This document shows positions 22,258-34,250 of a DNA stretch of 64,000 bases, one piece after another. The stretch's first letter is position 1. Every line of letters starts with the position of its first letter. A program made the translations under genes and the position numbers. Origin of the DNA: Welwitschia mirabilis (Eukaryota; Gnetophyta; Gnetopsida; Welwitschiales); NCBI GenBank assembly GCA_051453625.1, contig JBOZIK010000001.1, positions 293,584,174-293,648,173 of the forward strand. Direction: 5' to 3'. The notes beneath the pieces are model-generated. The model saw only the letters and a program-made list of their open reading frames with translations. It was not told where the DNA came from and ran no database searches.

Positions 22258-23790
22258 ACTTCCACTTATACAATTATCATCTTAAACCCTTTCAATTAGG
22301 AATTTCCACATTTCATCCCCTTAAACTTCTTCATTTACTTCTTCCATTTTCTAATAAACCCCCTAAATCTATATACCATCCACATTGGCCTTTTATTCAT
22401 GAGTTTTTTAGACTTATTGATCTAGTTTAAAAGCCCTTAAAATAAAAAATCAATATAATTAATCATGATATTACCTATTTAATGATTAAGATCTAGTTTA
22501 CTTGTGGGTTTTGAAGGGAAACAACATAGGTTTTAGTAAAACTTAATTAAAAAGATGGGATTTAACTTTGCATGTACTTTTTAAGTAAAAAGCCTTTAAT
22601 GGGGACAATATTTGTCTTAAATAGGCTAATAAGCCAATGAACCCTTAAAAGTGCATAAAAAATGACTATGACAAGATGAAAAAGAAAATAATATATCTCT
22701 TCTCTAAAAGCAGATAACTGTAATTACCTAATTGGGTTTAGTTAACTACATTAGGGCTATGAATGCCTTTTGAAAATGCCGCTCTAATAAACTAATTGCA
22801 ACATGTTTAACTACATAAAGGCTATAAATGGTTGCTAGTAAAGCAACATTGATNNNNNNNNNNNNNNNNNNNNNNNNNNNNNNNNNNNNNNNNNNNNNNN
22901 NNNNNNNNNNNNNNNNNNNNNNNNNNNNNNNNNNNNNNNNNNNNNNNNNNNNNTGTTTAACTACATAAAGGCTATAAATGGTTGCTAGTAATGCAACATT
23001 GATTTTTGCATAATACAACATGCTTAACTATGTCGACAAAAAATGTTGTAACACTTGATGCTCAATGTGGTTCCAAGGCATAATATTAAGAACATATGTA
23101 AAGGTAGAAATAGAAAACGAAGGAATGAAAATGTGGGAATCAGAGGCCTTATGTAAATTTTTGTCTCTTAACTTTCATAATTATGACTTTCATTAATTCT
23201 TTAAATTTCTATAAGTGACTTGGTTAAAAGTTAACTTGGTTGATAACGTAGTCTAGTAAAAAAAATACAAAAATGTAATAAAGGGCTAATAACCTAGGAT
23301 GATTTCCTTATTTATTCATTGGTTTTTAATTTCATTTCATTCATTCATTTTTCATCTCATCACTTCACTACATTTATTATATATTATTTTCATGAGAAAT
23401 AACTCCTAAGGTATTAACCATTTTTATGAGTAGTTTTTTTACTTATAACATGTTTAGTTGTAAATAGCTTTTTTTTCTCCTTAGCTTAATTTACATCATT
23501 TTGAATAAAATAACTCTTCATTATTTATCTATGCCTATGTTCTCAAATAACTTACCATTTTTATCATAAACTTTGAGGAAAAAACTCAAGTTTTTATTAT
23601 AGCGTATTACATCTCAATTTTCACTAAACATTTTTGTTTTGATGTCTTAATTACATAAAGTGGCTGTAAAATTTTCAAGTTATAACATTCGCATACTAGA
23701 GGTGGTTTTAACATAAATAATTTTTCCATGCTTAAGCATTTTGTTATTAACGCTTTGCTAAGGCACTAGTAAGAGACTGGTTAGGGGATG
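22258..23790 (+). other. Element A internal region, 3' half
   Basis: No pol domain is found. A 100-N gap (22854-22953) has a 50-bp edge duplication (22804-22853 and 22954-23003, one mismatch). The segment ends in GAGACTGGTTAGGGGATG, a purine-rich tract directly before the 3' LTR and the probable polypurine tract of A. Confidence 0.5.
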
Positions 23791-25327
23791 TATTAACATG
23801 TAAAAATTAACATTTATATCAAATGTTTCAAGTCAATTTATTGTAAGTAAAGATATTAATTTAATTTTTTAATCATAAAATATGTATTCTATTATTTTTA
23901 AAATAAAATTAAATGTTATGTTTTTCTTTATATTAAATTATAGATATTTAGCCATTTTTGGAATACATGTTGAAAGATGGACACAATTTTGCATAAAGTC
24001 ATGGTGGAATTGGAGCTATATAATAACCTCCATCAAATGCAATAAGATAACCTCCACCAAATGCTAAATGGTAAAGATTCTAGCTAATGTTAGAGGATAA
24101 AATTTGATCTACCTAATGCTACAAGATAGAATGTTACCTACATAACATTAAATGATGAAAATTCTACCAAGTCATATAAGACAAGAATGTAACTAGCTCT
24201 TACCCACATCTGTTCCTATAAAAGATCCTTGAATCCTTCATTGTATTCATCTTTTTTTTTTTTTTTTTTTTTCTATTGAAGAAATTGGAGTATCAATTTG
24301 TGATGGCTTATTAAATAACTCTTTAGGGAAGTAAGCTAGTCTTTGAGAGTTATTAAGGAATTCTTTTTGCTTCTTTATTCCTTGTTATAAAGTTGTTCTT
24401 TATATAATGCAAAAAAAAAAATTTTTTGATCTTGATTAAGGAGTAATATCATAATTATGATACCTAGATAACTTCTTTAACTACTAAGTTTAATTTAGTT
24501 ATGTAAATTCCTATTTGTCACTTACTCTTTTANNNNNNNNNNNNNNNNNNNNNNNNNNNNNNNNNNNNNNNNNNNNNNNNNNNNNNNNNNNNNNNNNNNN
24601 NNNNNNNNNNNNNNNNNNNNNNNNNNNNNNNNNNNNNNNNNNNNNNNNNNNNNNNNNNNNNNNNNNNNNNNNNNNNNNNNNNNNNNNNNNNNNNNNNNNN
24701 NNNNNNNNNNNNNNNNNNNNNNNNNNNNNNNNNNNNNNNNNNNNNNNNNNNNNNNNNNNNNNNNNNNNNNNNNNNNNNNNNNNNNNNNNNNNNNNNNNNN
24801 NNNNNNNNNNNNNNNNNNNNNNNNNNNNNNNNNNNNNNNNNNNNNNNNNNNNNNNNNNNCCTAGATAACTTCTTTAACTACTAAGTTTAATTTAGTTATG
24901 TAAATTCCTCTTTGTCACTTACTCTTTTAATTTCATAAATCTTAACTACTTTAGGATTACTTACTTTTTATAGTTATTTAATATTAAAGCATTAGTTGGA
25001 TTCATCATTTCTCATGTGGTAAATGCGATTATGCCCCATGAATTGGATCTAAAGAACTTGATGTTTTTTATTATTTTTTATAAGGGTAATTGGCTAACTT
25101 TAGTGTGATGAATTGCATAAGGCAAATTGATGATACCTTGGAGCTATTTTTCTTTTCTCCTTTCTAACTTGAAGTTTAAACTTCTATTTTCTTTCCTTTT
25201 TGTAATGCATATTAAGATCAAAGTTAGTTTAATTCTAGTCAATACCTAATATTATCCCTGAGAAAGAACAATAACTATGTTTCTAACTTAGTTTTAACTA
25301 TGAGACATTTTACTATAAAGTTAATCA
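23791..25327 (+). repeat. Element A 3' LTR (with N gap)
   Basis: Full-length partner of 693-1446 plus 12414-12778. It contains 327 N at 24533-24859 with a 70-bp edge duplication (24463-24532 and 24860-24929, one mismatch), and a run of 21 T at 24252-24272 that the 5' LTR lacks. Followed by ATGAT. Confidence 0.88.
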
Positions 25328-25332
25328 ATGAT

Positions 25333-27389
25333 TATATCAAAGTGGAAAGTATTCAATGTTACAATATTATGTTACCTTTTTCTCTACTCTTTCTATTACT
25401 TTTGTAATATTCTAATATGATGTTAGAACTTAATACATGAGATAATATGTATTATATATAATGTAAGTTATTATAAGAATATGCTAAACCTAAAGTAAAT
25501 AATTTTATATTAAGATCATAACATAGAGTTGAAAAAAATCTATAAAAACTACTTATACATATAAGTAAGTTGGATATGTATGTATCTGAGTGTGTACACA
25601 TGTATTGTACAAGTCACAAGTTAGATAGACATGAATCTTCATGTTATAAATTATCAGTTACTATAGTATTAACTAACTAAATGAGATATATTAATAATAG
25701 TAGAAATTATGATTGATACTTACACTTATGATAATATAACATATATAACATTATGTCTATTCTAATAAGAATATTAAATATTATATAATTTAAGAAAATA
25801 AACATGTTATAAAAGTGATTAAGTTAAGAATTGCATAAATAACTTGATTTGAAGCCTAGTGTATTTTGTGGTTAAGTTAATGCCTTATGTAAAATTTGTT
25901 AGAAGATTTAAAGTTATGGGTTCAAATTTTATAATGTTTACATAAGCTTGTGATATACACTAGTGTATCAAAAGTACATCTAGACATGCACTTCAATGTT
26001 ATGAATAAAAATCATAGGCAATACTTAGATATTAATGAATATTTCTAGGCAGATAAGGATCAATCATTTATTCTCACCTAGTTGAGAAAATTAGTAATCC
26101 TTATATGTATGATACAATTTCCCATGAATTAATTTTATTTAAAAAATCATTTAAGTCATTTAACATTAATTTCAATTCTTACAATATCATAATGCAAATT
26201 TTATAAATAACAAAATTAAATAAATTTAGCTTTATAAAAATACCCCATAGAATTAGTTAACATAGTAAAATTCATTTGAAGTTTAGTGTTTAGGTTGTAT
26301 GTTAATAAATTCATTAATGGTCTCTCTTCCTTAATGGCTTGATTAGAAAATAAATTTCTAGAAAAAATATAATCAAATTGATATGAATATAAAATAAAAT
26401 GAATTACATCATAAAATCTTTAATATGACTCAATGATAATAATTCTTATAAAATATTGGAATTTATATATAAAAACACTGATCATGAAATGAAAAAATAG
26501 AAAAATAATAAAATCAATAAGATATGCAAATTTATGTGGTGAAACACATAAAGGGAAAGAAAGTCATCTATGAAACAAGAAATAGTTCTAGTATTAGTTA
26601 TGTGAAGGAATTTTCTATCACACTAAACCCTTTAACAAGTTTATAATTTAAATCTGAGTAAATCTTAAAAACCCTAAATATTAATATCTATTTACTTGAT
26701 TTTCTCTCTTATCTATTCTTACTTCATACTTAATATTTTAACTACATTATGTAAATGCACTATTAAGGGCTAATACTGCTTTACAAAATTACAACATAAT
26801 ACAATAGCTCTAATATAAGATTTAACTTCTAATCCTAATAACAATAGCTTTTATATCATTAACTTGTTATTTTTAATAATAGCATCTTCAAAGGACTAGA
26901 AAAAGTTTAATATATATATAAAAATACAAGTACTATATATAGATAATTATAAGAAAGAGGAGGATTAAACAATTGATGCTTTAATATTTGAGTAACTTTT
27001 TCTGTAAATAAGTACATGCTACATCTCATAACTTTAAACTATTTTATTTATTAATTATTGATTTACACATATCCTATATATTATAGGTTTATTAAATAAA
27101 CTTTTTAAGAAAATTAAATAACCAAATGATGATAAATAACTTTTTCATAAGAAATTGGAGAGTAGACAACTTGAAGTTCTTTAACTTAGTAAATTGTACA
27201 TTTTAGTTGTTGACATTCTGATGTGACCTCTAAGGAATAGGTTTAGACATCAAGTTATGAAACTAAAACTAAAATTATATTACATATAAAAAGATCTCAT
27301 AGATATATTAAACCATTAAAGGAATAAAAGATACCTTAGGATCAATATTTCTAAAGTACATTAACTATGTTTAATACTCATGTATCCTA
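25333..27389. other. AT-rich spacer, nothing recognised
   Basis: About 2 kb of very AT-rich sequence without a frame, terminal repeat or RNA gene I can support. Confidence 0.55.
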
Positions 27390-28279
27390 AAACCATCCTT
27401 GAAGTAATGTCTCACAATAACTAGTGATAACATAAATAACTCCTAAAGAGTTTTACTCATGACATATCATTTACATCTAAAAACATTATAGCCATTACAT
27501 TCTAAGAAAATATGATGTCATTATTTTCTACTGGTAATAGGTAAAGTTGACATACTTAATCCTCTCATTGAATATTTATCCATCTTCTATTTTTAACTCT
27601 AAGATGATGAGATTTCATCCTTACTCTATTAATTAGATTGCTTATTTCTAATGGTATTATTAAAAGTGGATACTCCAATTTCTCCTCAAGCTCACTTCCT
27701 AGAAGAGTTTCACAATAGAACTATTTTTTTTTTTCTTATTAGCTGTCTTCTAATATTACTTAATAGATTTTGATTTCATCATATGGAGAATTAATTTAGG
27801 TTCCCAAGTTATATGATTATTTTGAATGCTTCATTCTTATAGCCACAGCTTTTCTTTAGCATGTCATCCCTTTTCTTAAGTGATTTTAAATACCTTAGTT
27901 CAAAGTTTAATTTTGTTATCAAGTATAATATCCTGATAACATATTATATGTTGATATATTATCTCAACATTAAAAGATCAAGTATTAACCACTAAAAATA
28001 ACATTTTATATGGTACTTTAGCTTTAACCTTAATTTTGTCTTAAAAATATCTTCTAATTTTTTGTGTTTTATCCCATAAATGTTTGGTAATACTTGTGTT
28101 CCACATTACACATCCATATAAAATGACTTTTTGCATAATCATACAAAACAATTTCTTTCATATCTATTATGATGAAATATTTTATTTCTTACATTTTCTC
28201 TATATAGCATAATGATAAATTAGAAATCTATTTATTGTTTTACTATTTTCTTAGTAAAATAAATGAAATAATAAGTTTT
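27390..28279 (-). pseudogene. LINE L2, 3' piece (post-RT region)
   Basis: Read on the minus strand, this continues a non-LTR retrotransposon ORF. There is a segment like the family's LFDTLVTPVLLYGVEVWG block (CKKSFYMDV, stop, CGTQVL, about 28080-28150), then KTKLRLKLKYHIKCYF, a KLNFELRYLKSLKKRDDM-like block, and near 27580-27621 RMKSHHLRVKNRRW, the conserved R..SH.L..E..R motif before a terminal Cys cluster in these ORF2 proteins. It is collinear with the pieces at 45001-45230 and 47370-48150, from which it was separated by element D. Stops and shifts are frequent. Confidence 0.65.
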
Positions 28280-29142
28280 TAGTAATATTCTATGATGAAT
28301 TAAATAACATTATTATAATATATTATTATCGCATATAGCTAACTTGGTATTACAAGATAATTATTCTAATACAAGAATAATGGAAGACTTGCTATAAAAA
28401 AGGGAAATGGTTGTAATAATTAGATAGATGGCATAAAAGAAGTACATATCCACTAATGCAAGGAAACTATTAGAAAGACTAAGACATTTGGTATAAAAAA
28501 TAAATACTAAATCACTTAGGTTATACCTACAAATGTGTAGTGTGAAGGACACACATGGATGTTTTTGATAACTTGCAAAATAGCTAGAAAGTGCATCTAA
28601 GTAAAGAAGATCATAATGGAAGAAGCATAATAAATTGCTCACTGCCATATTTTCTATATAGTAATACACATTTATATTATAAAAAGGATCTTATATTTCT
28701 ATGTAGGTAATTTGGAGAAGTTACCTGTTATTGTCTTCTGACTCTTAGTATTAATATTACCTAGACCTAATATTGAAAGAGTGCATCAGTTAGAAATAAG
28801 TAATATAAATAATCTATTTCTATTTTCTCTATTTTATTTATTTTCATTCCCCACTTCCTATAAATATTATTTATAGTATAGTAACTATTAGAATACCATT
28901 TTACCAAGAATAATCATGCTTGAAAAATAAGGTGTTCTAATTTAATAAAGAGAGTTTTTATTTGAGTGAAAAGCATGAAAAAGTAAAATCCATATAAAAA
29001 TTAGTGATTATTAAAGTCTATATGTGGTAATATAGTTTTCATTTTTTTAGTACTTTTGTAATATAACTATGTTTTTTCTTTAGTATTTTATTAAAATCAG
29101 TTAGATATTTTATAGCATTTTTGTTAAATTAAAGGCTTATCA
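28280..29142 (+). repeat. Element D 5' LTR
   Basis: Aligned with 44091-45000. It starts AGTAATATT where the partner has TGTAAGATA and ends CTTATCA. The open stretch on its minus strand (102 codons) has a counterpart in the other LTR only because the LTRs are copies; it is not a gene. Confidence 0.8.
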
Positions 29143-29159
29143 TTTTAGTGATGGAAGGA

Positions 29160-30930
29160 GGGAACTTTTAGACTTCTAACTGAAAAATTTAAGAAAATAT
29201 AACTAAGGATGATGGAGGGATAAGATGAGATGGTATGTCTAAAACCATAAAAACTATAACTTGGATGAAGCAACTAGTGATGTAGCAAGAACTAAGATTG
29301 ATTCCTATGACTTCATGGAGGATATGAAAACATTTAAGAGAAGTGAAAAAAAGTTATAACATAAAATAGAAAATCTCAAACAGAGAGAGAAAAACTACAA
29401 AGACTAAAAGGTTGTATTGGAATGAAAAGGATGTAGTTGACTCTACTCCTTTAAGAATTGACTATTATACATCTCACACATCTAATGCTATAGATCCTTC
29501 AGTCTTGGAAACTTTTGATAAGATAAAAAAAATAAATACTACTAATATTTTTAATTTTAAAGATTCAATAATTGAAGAAGCTATGCTTCATCTAAGTCCT
29601 TTTTATTCTATTTGCAAGACTAACTACTTGAAAACCAACTTAGATTTCTTGATACATTTTCATTTTTCCTTAAAGGGATATGTCTAGTTATGGTTTCATA
29701 TCTTTTTAAGTTATACTTTTAAAAATCTAGGACTCTTTAAGATTAGCATTTTTGAGTAAATATTTTAGAGATCAAATTTTGAATATTCAATAGAAAGAAC
29801 ATGAGAAATTTAATGAATTTATGGATAGATATTGGATTCTGCTAGTAAGATCTCCTAACCATGGAATAACTATTAGAGAATGAATGAGAGCTTTATTAAG
29901 AGGTTTATGCAGTTAATCTTCAGAAAAGTTAGATATACTCCATGGGAAAAGCATCAAGAATGGTAATACCTAAGATATTAAAACAAATATAGATAAATTA
30001 TACAAAATGAGTTAAGGGTGAATCCAAAATGAAGAGAACGGAAAGTGGAAGATCAATGGAGTTATGATAGAGAAAGAAATAGAAATAAAGCATGCAAGCA
30101 TCCTAGCAATAAACTAATAAGATAATAGAAGCTCTAACACAAGATATTAATATATTAGAACAATAAGAAAAAGTCAAAACTTGTAAATATTATAAGGAAA
30201 AAATGATAAACCTACAAAATATCTATGGATGAAAGGTTTTCTAGAATGGTTTAGATATTAAGAGAATTTATTATAATCCTAATATTTCTCCTCAAATTAA
30301 GATGAAGCCTTATACTAAACAAACAAGAAAATGAGAAAAAAGGAAAAAAAAATCCAATGTAGAGATTTATGTAGTCTAAGGGACAATAGCAATATAATTA
30401 TTTTAGGAACTAAAAAAATCAAGAATGGAAATTTAGTTAAAATCCACAACCAAATAAAAAGAAGAAACCTAAACAACGTTTTATACCTACACAACCTTAA
30501 TAAAAGTTAAGGGAAGGTAGTTTTAAATCTATTAGAACCAATCCATGAATAAGTCATCATTCTAATTGACATTCTAAAATGAAAAAGGAATAAGAGAAAA
30601 TGAAATATTGATTGAAAATAGTTCATCTAAAGAAGAAATGGATGATTCCTTACCATTTTCAAAGAGAATTAAGATGATAGGGAATTTGTAAAAGAAAGGA
30701 GAAACAAATGTAGAATATCTTATCTGAGCTCTAGAAGATACTTTAGTTACATTATATTTAGTAAAGATGTTGAAAGACATTACCTTATATTGAAAGAAAA
30801 TGAAGAAGTTATGTAGTAAAGAGGGAAGTAAGAAAAATAAGGAGAAAATTAATGATCAATAATTAGTAAGAGAATCAACTAAGAGAGATTAGATATCTTA
30901 GGCCTTTACTTAAGCTCTATGAAGAAATTA
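29160..30930 (+). pseudogene. Element D gag remnant
   Basis: A 91-codon open stretch (29412-29687) includes SVLETFDKIKKINTTNIFNF. Near 29760-29915 a frame reads KFNEFMDRYWILLVRSPNHG followed by ITIRE, a stop and MRALLRGL. This is the Retrotrans_gag pattern (a short acidic E-F-x-R-Y/W motif, then an RxLLxGL helix). The C-terminal part is AT-rich and Lys-rich and no zinc knuckle is readable. Stops interrupt every frame. Confidence 0.6.
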
Positions 30931-30949
30931 AATTGAAAAGCATAGTAAC

Positions 30950-31434
30950 CATAAAATACCAGTAGTAGATATTGTTATTAAAGATGCTTATAAAATAGAA
31001 GTCTTGATGGATTTAAGGCCAGTGTTAATGCCATTTCATATGATACATTTGAATAGCTTAGAAGTCCATAGTTAACTTCATATAATGCACAAGTTTACAT
31101 GGTAGATGTCTCTATAGTAAGAACAAAGGAGATAATGGAAAACACATTAATAGAAATACAAGTATTTGGATATTTAGTAGATCTAGTTATCATGAAGATA
31201 ATGGAAAATACACATCCCATTATCCTAGGGAGACCTTGAATGGAAACAATTAAAACAATTATTTATTCCATAAAGGGTGTAATGGAGATTAGTTTAAGAG
31301 ACCTTGTACAAAAAATAAAAATATCTGATGAGGTAAAAATTAAACACCCTTCTTTTAATAAGGGGAATAGTGCTAACATGATCCTCATGAAAAAATCTCA
31401 TCAGATAAGTATTCATGTAGCTGAGAAGGAATAG
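30950..31434 (+). pseudogene. Element D protease remnant
   Basis: Around 30965-31120 the frames give VDIVIKDAYKIEVLMDL (the position of the D-S/T-G active site, here decayed), then AISYDTFE; around 31130-31230 there is VFGYLVDLVIMKIMENTHPIILGRP, the canonical retropepsin ending (ILGRPFL in the family). An open stretch of 64 codons (31240-31434) continues into the linker before RT. Confidence 0.7.
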
Positions 31435-31679
31435 AAACTTGAAAAAGCTCCTCTCAAGAAAGGTTTGAAATACATAGAAATTTGGAAAAATATACGTTTA
31501 ATAATTAATAGCAATATAACTCATTATTATAACAGAAAATTAAAAAATGTTGATAAAATATACTAATGTATTTGCTTAGACTCATAAAGATATTACATGG
31601 ATAAACACTATAATATGCTAATATATGAGTTATTTAAATATCATAACAAAGCCTGTTAGACAACTAAAAAGGAGATGTA

Positions 31680-32515
31680 ATTCCCATATGTAAGACGTAA
31701 TTAAGTAGAAAATTTTAGAATTATTAAAAGTAGGATTCATTATAGAATGAGTGAGCATTTTGATAGTAGTTTCCAAAGAAAATAATAAATGAAGAGTTTG
31801 CATGTATTTTAGGTTACTAAATTATGCTACGTATAAAGATAATTTTCCCTTATCCTTTGTGGATTAATTTCTAAAAAGAACTTCTAGTTATAAATACTAT
31901 AGTTTCTTAGAGGGATATAGTGGATATAATAAAATTTCTATATATTTTGTAGACCAAGCAAAAACAACTTTTACTTACATATGGGGTACATATGCCTTTC
32001 AATTTTTACCCTTTAGATTATGTAATGCACCATCCACTTTCTAAAGGCTAGTGAATAGTTTTTTTTTAAGACATGATAGAAAGATCAATTGAGGTTTTTA
32101 TGGATGATTATTCAACTTTTAAAAATAATTTTAAAGAAGCTTTGAAAAGATTAGGAGTTATGTGATGTGAAGAAAAGAATATGAAACTGATTTGGTCTAA
32201 AAGTCATCTCATAGTAGCTGAAGGTATTATTTTAGGCTATACGATATTAGTTAGAGGAATTGAAACTAATGAGTAAAATATTAAAGTCATAAAAGAAATT
32301 AATCCTTCAACTAAACTAAAGGAATTGAAATCATTTCTAGGTCATATATTTTATTATAAAAGGTTTATCACTAATTTTAGTAAAATTGCTAAATCATTAA
32401 GTAATCTTTTACAAAGAGATGTGTTATATGAATGGACTCAAGAATGCGAGAATGATTTTAAAATTCTAACAGATAAATTAATTAAGCCCTATTTTATAAA
32501 AAATAAATTGGTATA
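31680..32515 (+). pseudogene. Element D reverse transcriptase remnant
   Basis: Ty3/gypsy RT blocks in order: AKTTFTYIWGTYAFQFLPFR then LCNAPSTF at 31955-32040, the catalytic MDDYSTF near 32099-32120 (FMDDF in the family), a stretch MKLIWSKSHLIVAEGIILGY near 32180-32240, and IKEINPSTKLKELKSFLGHI with YYKRFITNFSKIAKSLSNLL at 32290-32410. One 63-codon stretch (32325-32516) remains open. YMDD-type aspartates are kept; upstream stops and shifts prevent expression. Confidence 0.88.
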
Positions 32516-32519
32516 AAAC

Positions 32520-32905
32520 TTTTCACATTATAATTAATACTTTATAGTATGTTGTTCATGATATTTTTAGATGGAAAGATGAGAGTTGTAAACCCTATGC
32601 TATTGCTTACATAAGTAAAAATCTCAATTCTATAAAACAAAATTATAGAATTACAGAAAAAGATATGATAGCCATAGTAATAGCCCTAGATAAATTTAGG
32701 CATTATATCCTAGGTTATGAGGTTAACATTCACATGGATCATAGTGCTATAAGATTTTTAATGACTAAGAATGAAGAAAATTCTCAAATAATAATATGGA
32801 TAGTATTGATGAAAGAATTTGATCTCAAGATAATAGATAATAAGAGACCATAAAATGTGTGGCTAATCATTTATTCACATTGAAATTCTTTGAAGAAGCT
32901 AAATA
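32520..32905 (+). pseudogene. Element D RNase H remnant
   Basis: Frame reads CKPYAIAYISKNLNSIKQNY near 32588-32647, then ITEKDMIAIVIALDKFRHYI and LGYEVNIHMDHSAIRFLM at 32650-32765, the Ty3 RNase H region (SRTL..AE.NY...E.E.LA.V.A..K.R.YL; TDH..L..L). A 62-codon frame (32665-32853) is open. Confidence 0.85.
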
Positions 32906-34250
32906 ATTGAATATTCAAAATAATTTTTCTATTGATCATTTAGTAAGATTGCAACAAACTTCTTATTTTGTAGACCTTGCTAATTTCTTAGTAAGTAAGA
33001 GGGTATCTTCTTACTTAACCTTATATAAGAAAAAGAGATTGCTAAAAGAGGGAAAAAATTATATATGGAAAAATAAGATTATCTTTAAATTTTGGAAGGG
33101 TGGTTTCATTTGGAGATGTATTAGTAAACCTAATCAAAAGGGGCTTTTACAAACTTTCCATTAAAAATAAGAAGGATATAATTATGGAGGAAAACAAATA
33201 GTCATAAAAATACTAAGTGCAGGATAATATGAGCCTTCTCTATTCAAGAACTCTTTTAATTATACTAAAAGATGTGATAAGTGTTAAAGAGAGGGAGCAT
33301 GGTTAAAAGTGATGGAAATTCCCCAACAATGGATTTAATCTTTAGAGTGTTTAGTGTTTGGGAAATAAATTTCATTAGTCCTATTAATTAAAAATCCTAT
33401 GAAAAAGAATACATTATGGTCTATGTGGACTATTTTTCAAAATGGGCTGAAGTGGAGGCTATTCCTATCTATTCCATTAATACCATATTAAAATTATTAT
33501 TTATGAATATCTTTTATATCTTTGGTATGCCTAAGGGTTTTATATCACAAAGAAAGACCCATTTCACTAGTTAAGCCTTTGAAGAAGTTTTATCTAAGTA
33601 TGGGGTCCATCATAAAATCTCCTCTACTTATCATCCGTAATATAAAAGTCAAGCTAAGATTACAAATAGATAAATAAACCAAATTCTTAATAAAAATAGT
33701 AAACACTAATAAAACTAATTAGGTATATAAATTTACTAAGGCTTTATGGACCTATAGAATAACTTGAAAAAATAGTATAGGTTTCACATCTTGTAAGTTG
33801 GTTTATAGCAAGAAAGTAACTTTACCTATTAAGTTGAAATTAACATCTTATAAATTGGCTAAATAATTGAATCATGATCTAGATAAGGCTAAAAAAATAA
33901 TGGATACAGAATATAAATACATTAAACAAGGATGAGAGAAAATCCATGATAAATAAAATAGTGACATAATCATAGTATCGAAAAAAACTAATTTAAAAAT
34001 TGGAGATAAGGTTTTGGTTTTTGATTCTAAACATATATCCTATAAATAAAAGTATACTTATAAATAAATTAGGTATTATACTTTAACAAAACATTTACCT
34101 AATCTAACGATGATAGTATTTGATGAGAAACTCAAGATACATATCAAGTAAATGATCATAGAATTGAAACTTATACAAAATGTGTTTCACTCTTAAAAAA
34201 AATTAGAAAACCTTATAGGATGGAAAAAATTCTATCCATTCATCTTCCTC
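32905..34250 (+). pseudogene. Element D integrase remnant
   Basis: Starts with a linker and the HHCC region, hardly readable. The core appears as MVYVDYFSKWAEVEAIP-like text near 33415-33465, then HFTSXAFEEVLSKYGVHHKI near 33560-33620 and SPYHPQ-like STYHP near 33625. The GPYEV/chromatin-end segment is LKIGDKVLVFDSKH near 33985-34035. These are the DDE integrase landmarks of Ty3/gypsy. Several stops replace Gln and Arg. Confidence 0.75.

Larger units (their letters stand above)
693..25327 (+). mobile_element. Element A: Ty3/gypsy-like LTR retrotransposon, nested host of B and C
   Basis: Two copies of one LTR of about 1.1 kb bound this element. The left copy is split (693-1446 and 12414-12778); the right copy lies at 23791-25327 and contains an N run. 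Both start with T[GA]TTAACATG and end near TTAAT[CT]A. The 5 bases before the left LTR and after the right LTR are identical (ATGAT, 688-692 and 25328-25332), which fixes the ends. A primer site at 12782-12801 fits a tRNA-Asp-type site after C-to-T/G-to-A decay. Without the two nested insertions the internal region is only about 3.7 kb, too short for a full gag-pol, and I find no RT or integrase in it. It is therefore probably a non-autonomous or internally deleted gypsy element. The boundaries are strong; assignment to Ty3/gypsy rests on the primer site and is moderate. Confidence 0.85.

Noticed and set aside
28361-28669. 102-codon minus-strand frame, repeated at 44171-44443
   Set aside because: Conserved only because both lie in the two LTRs of element D. 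The DNA, not the protein, is the repeated unit.
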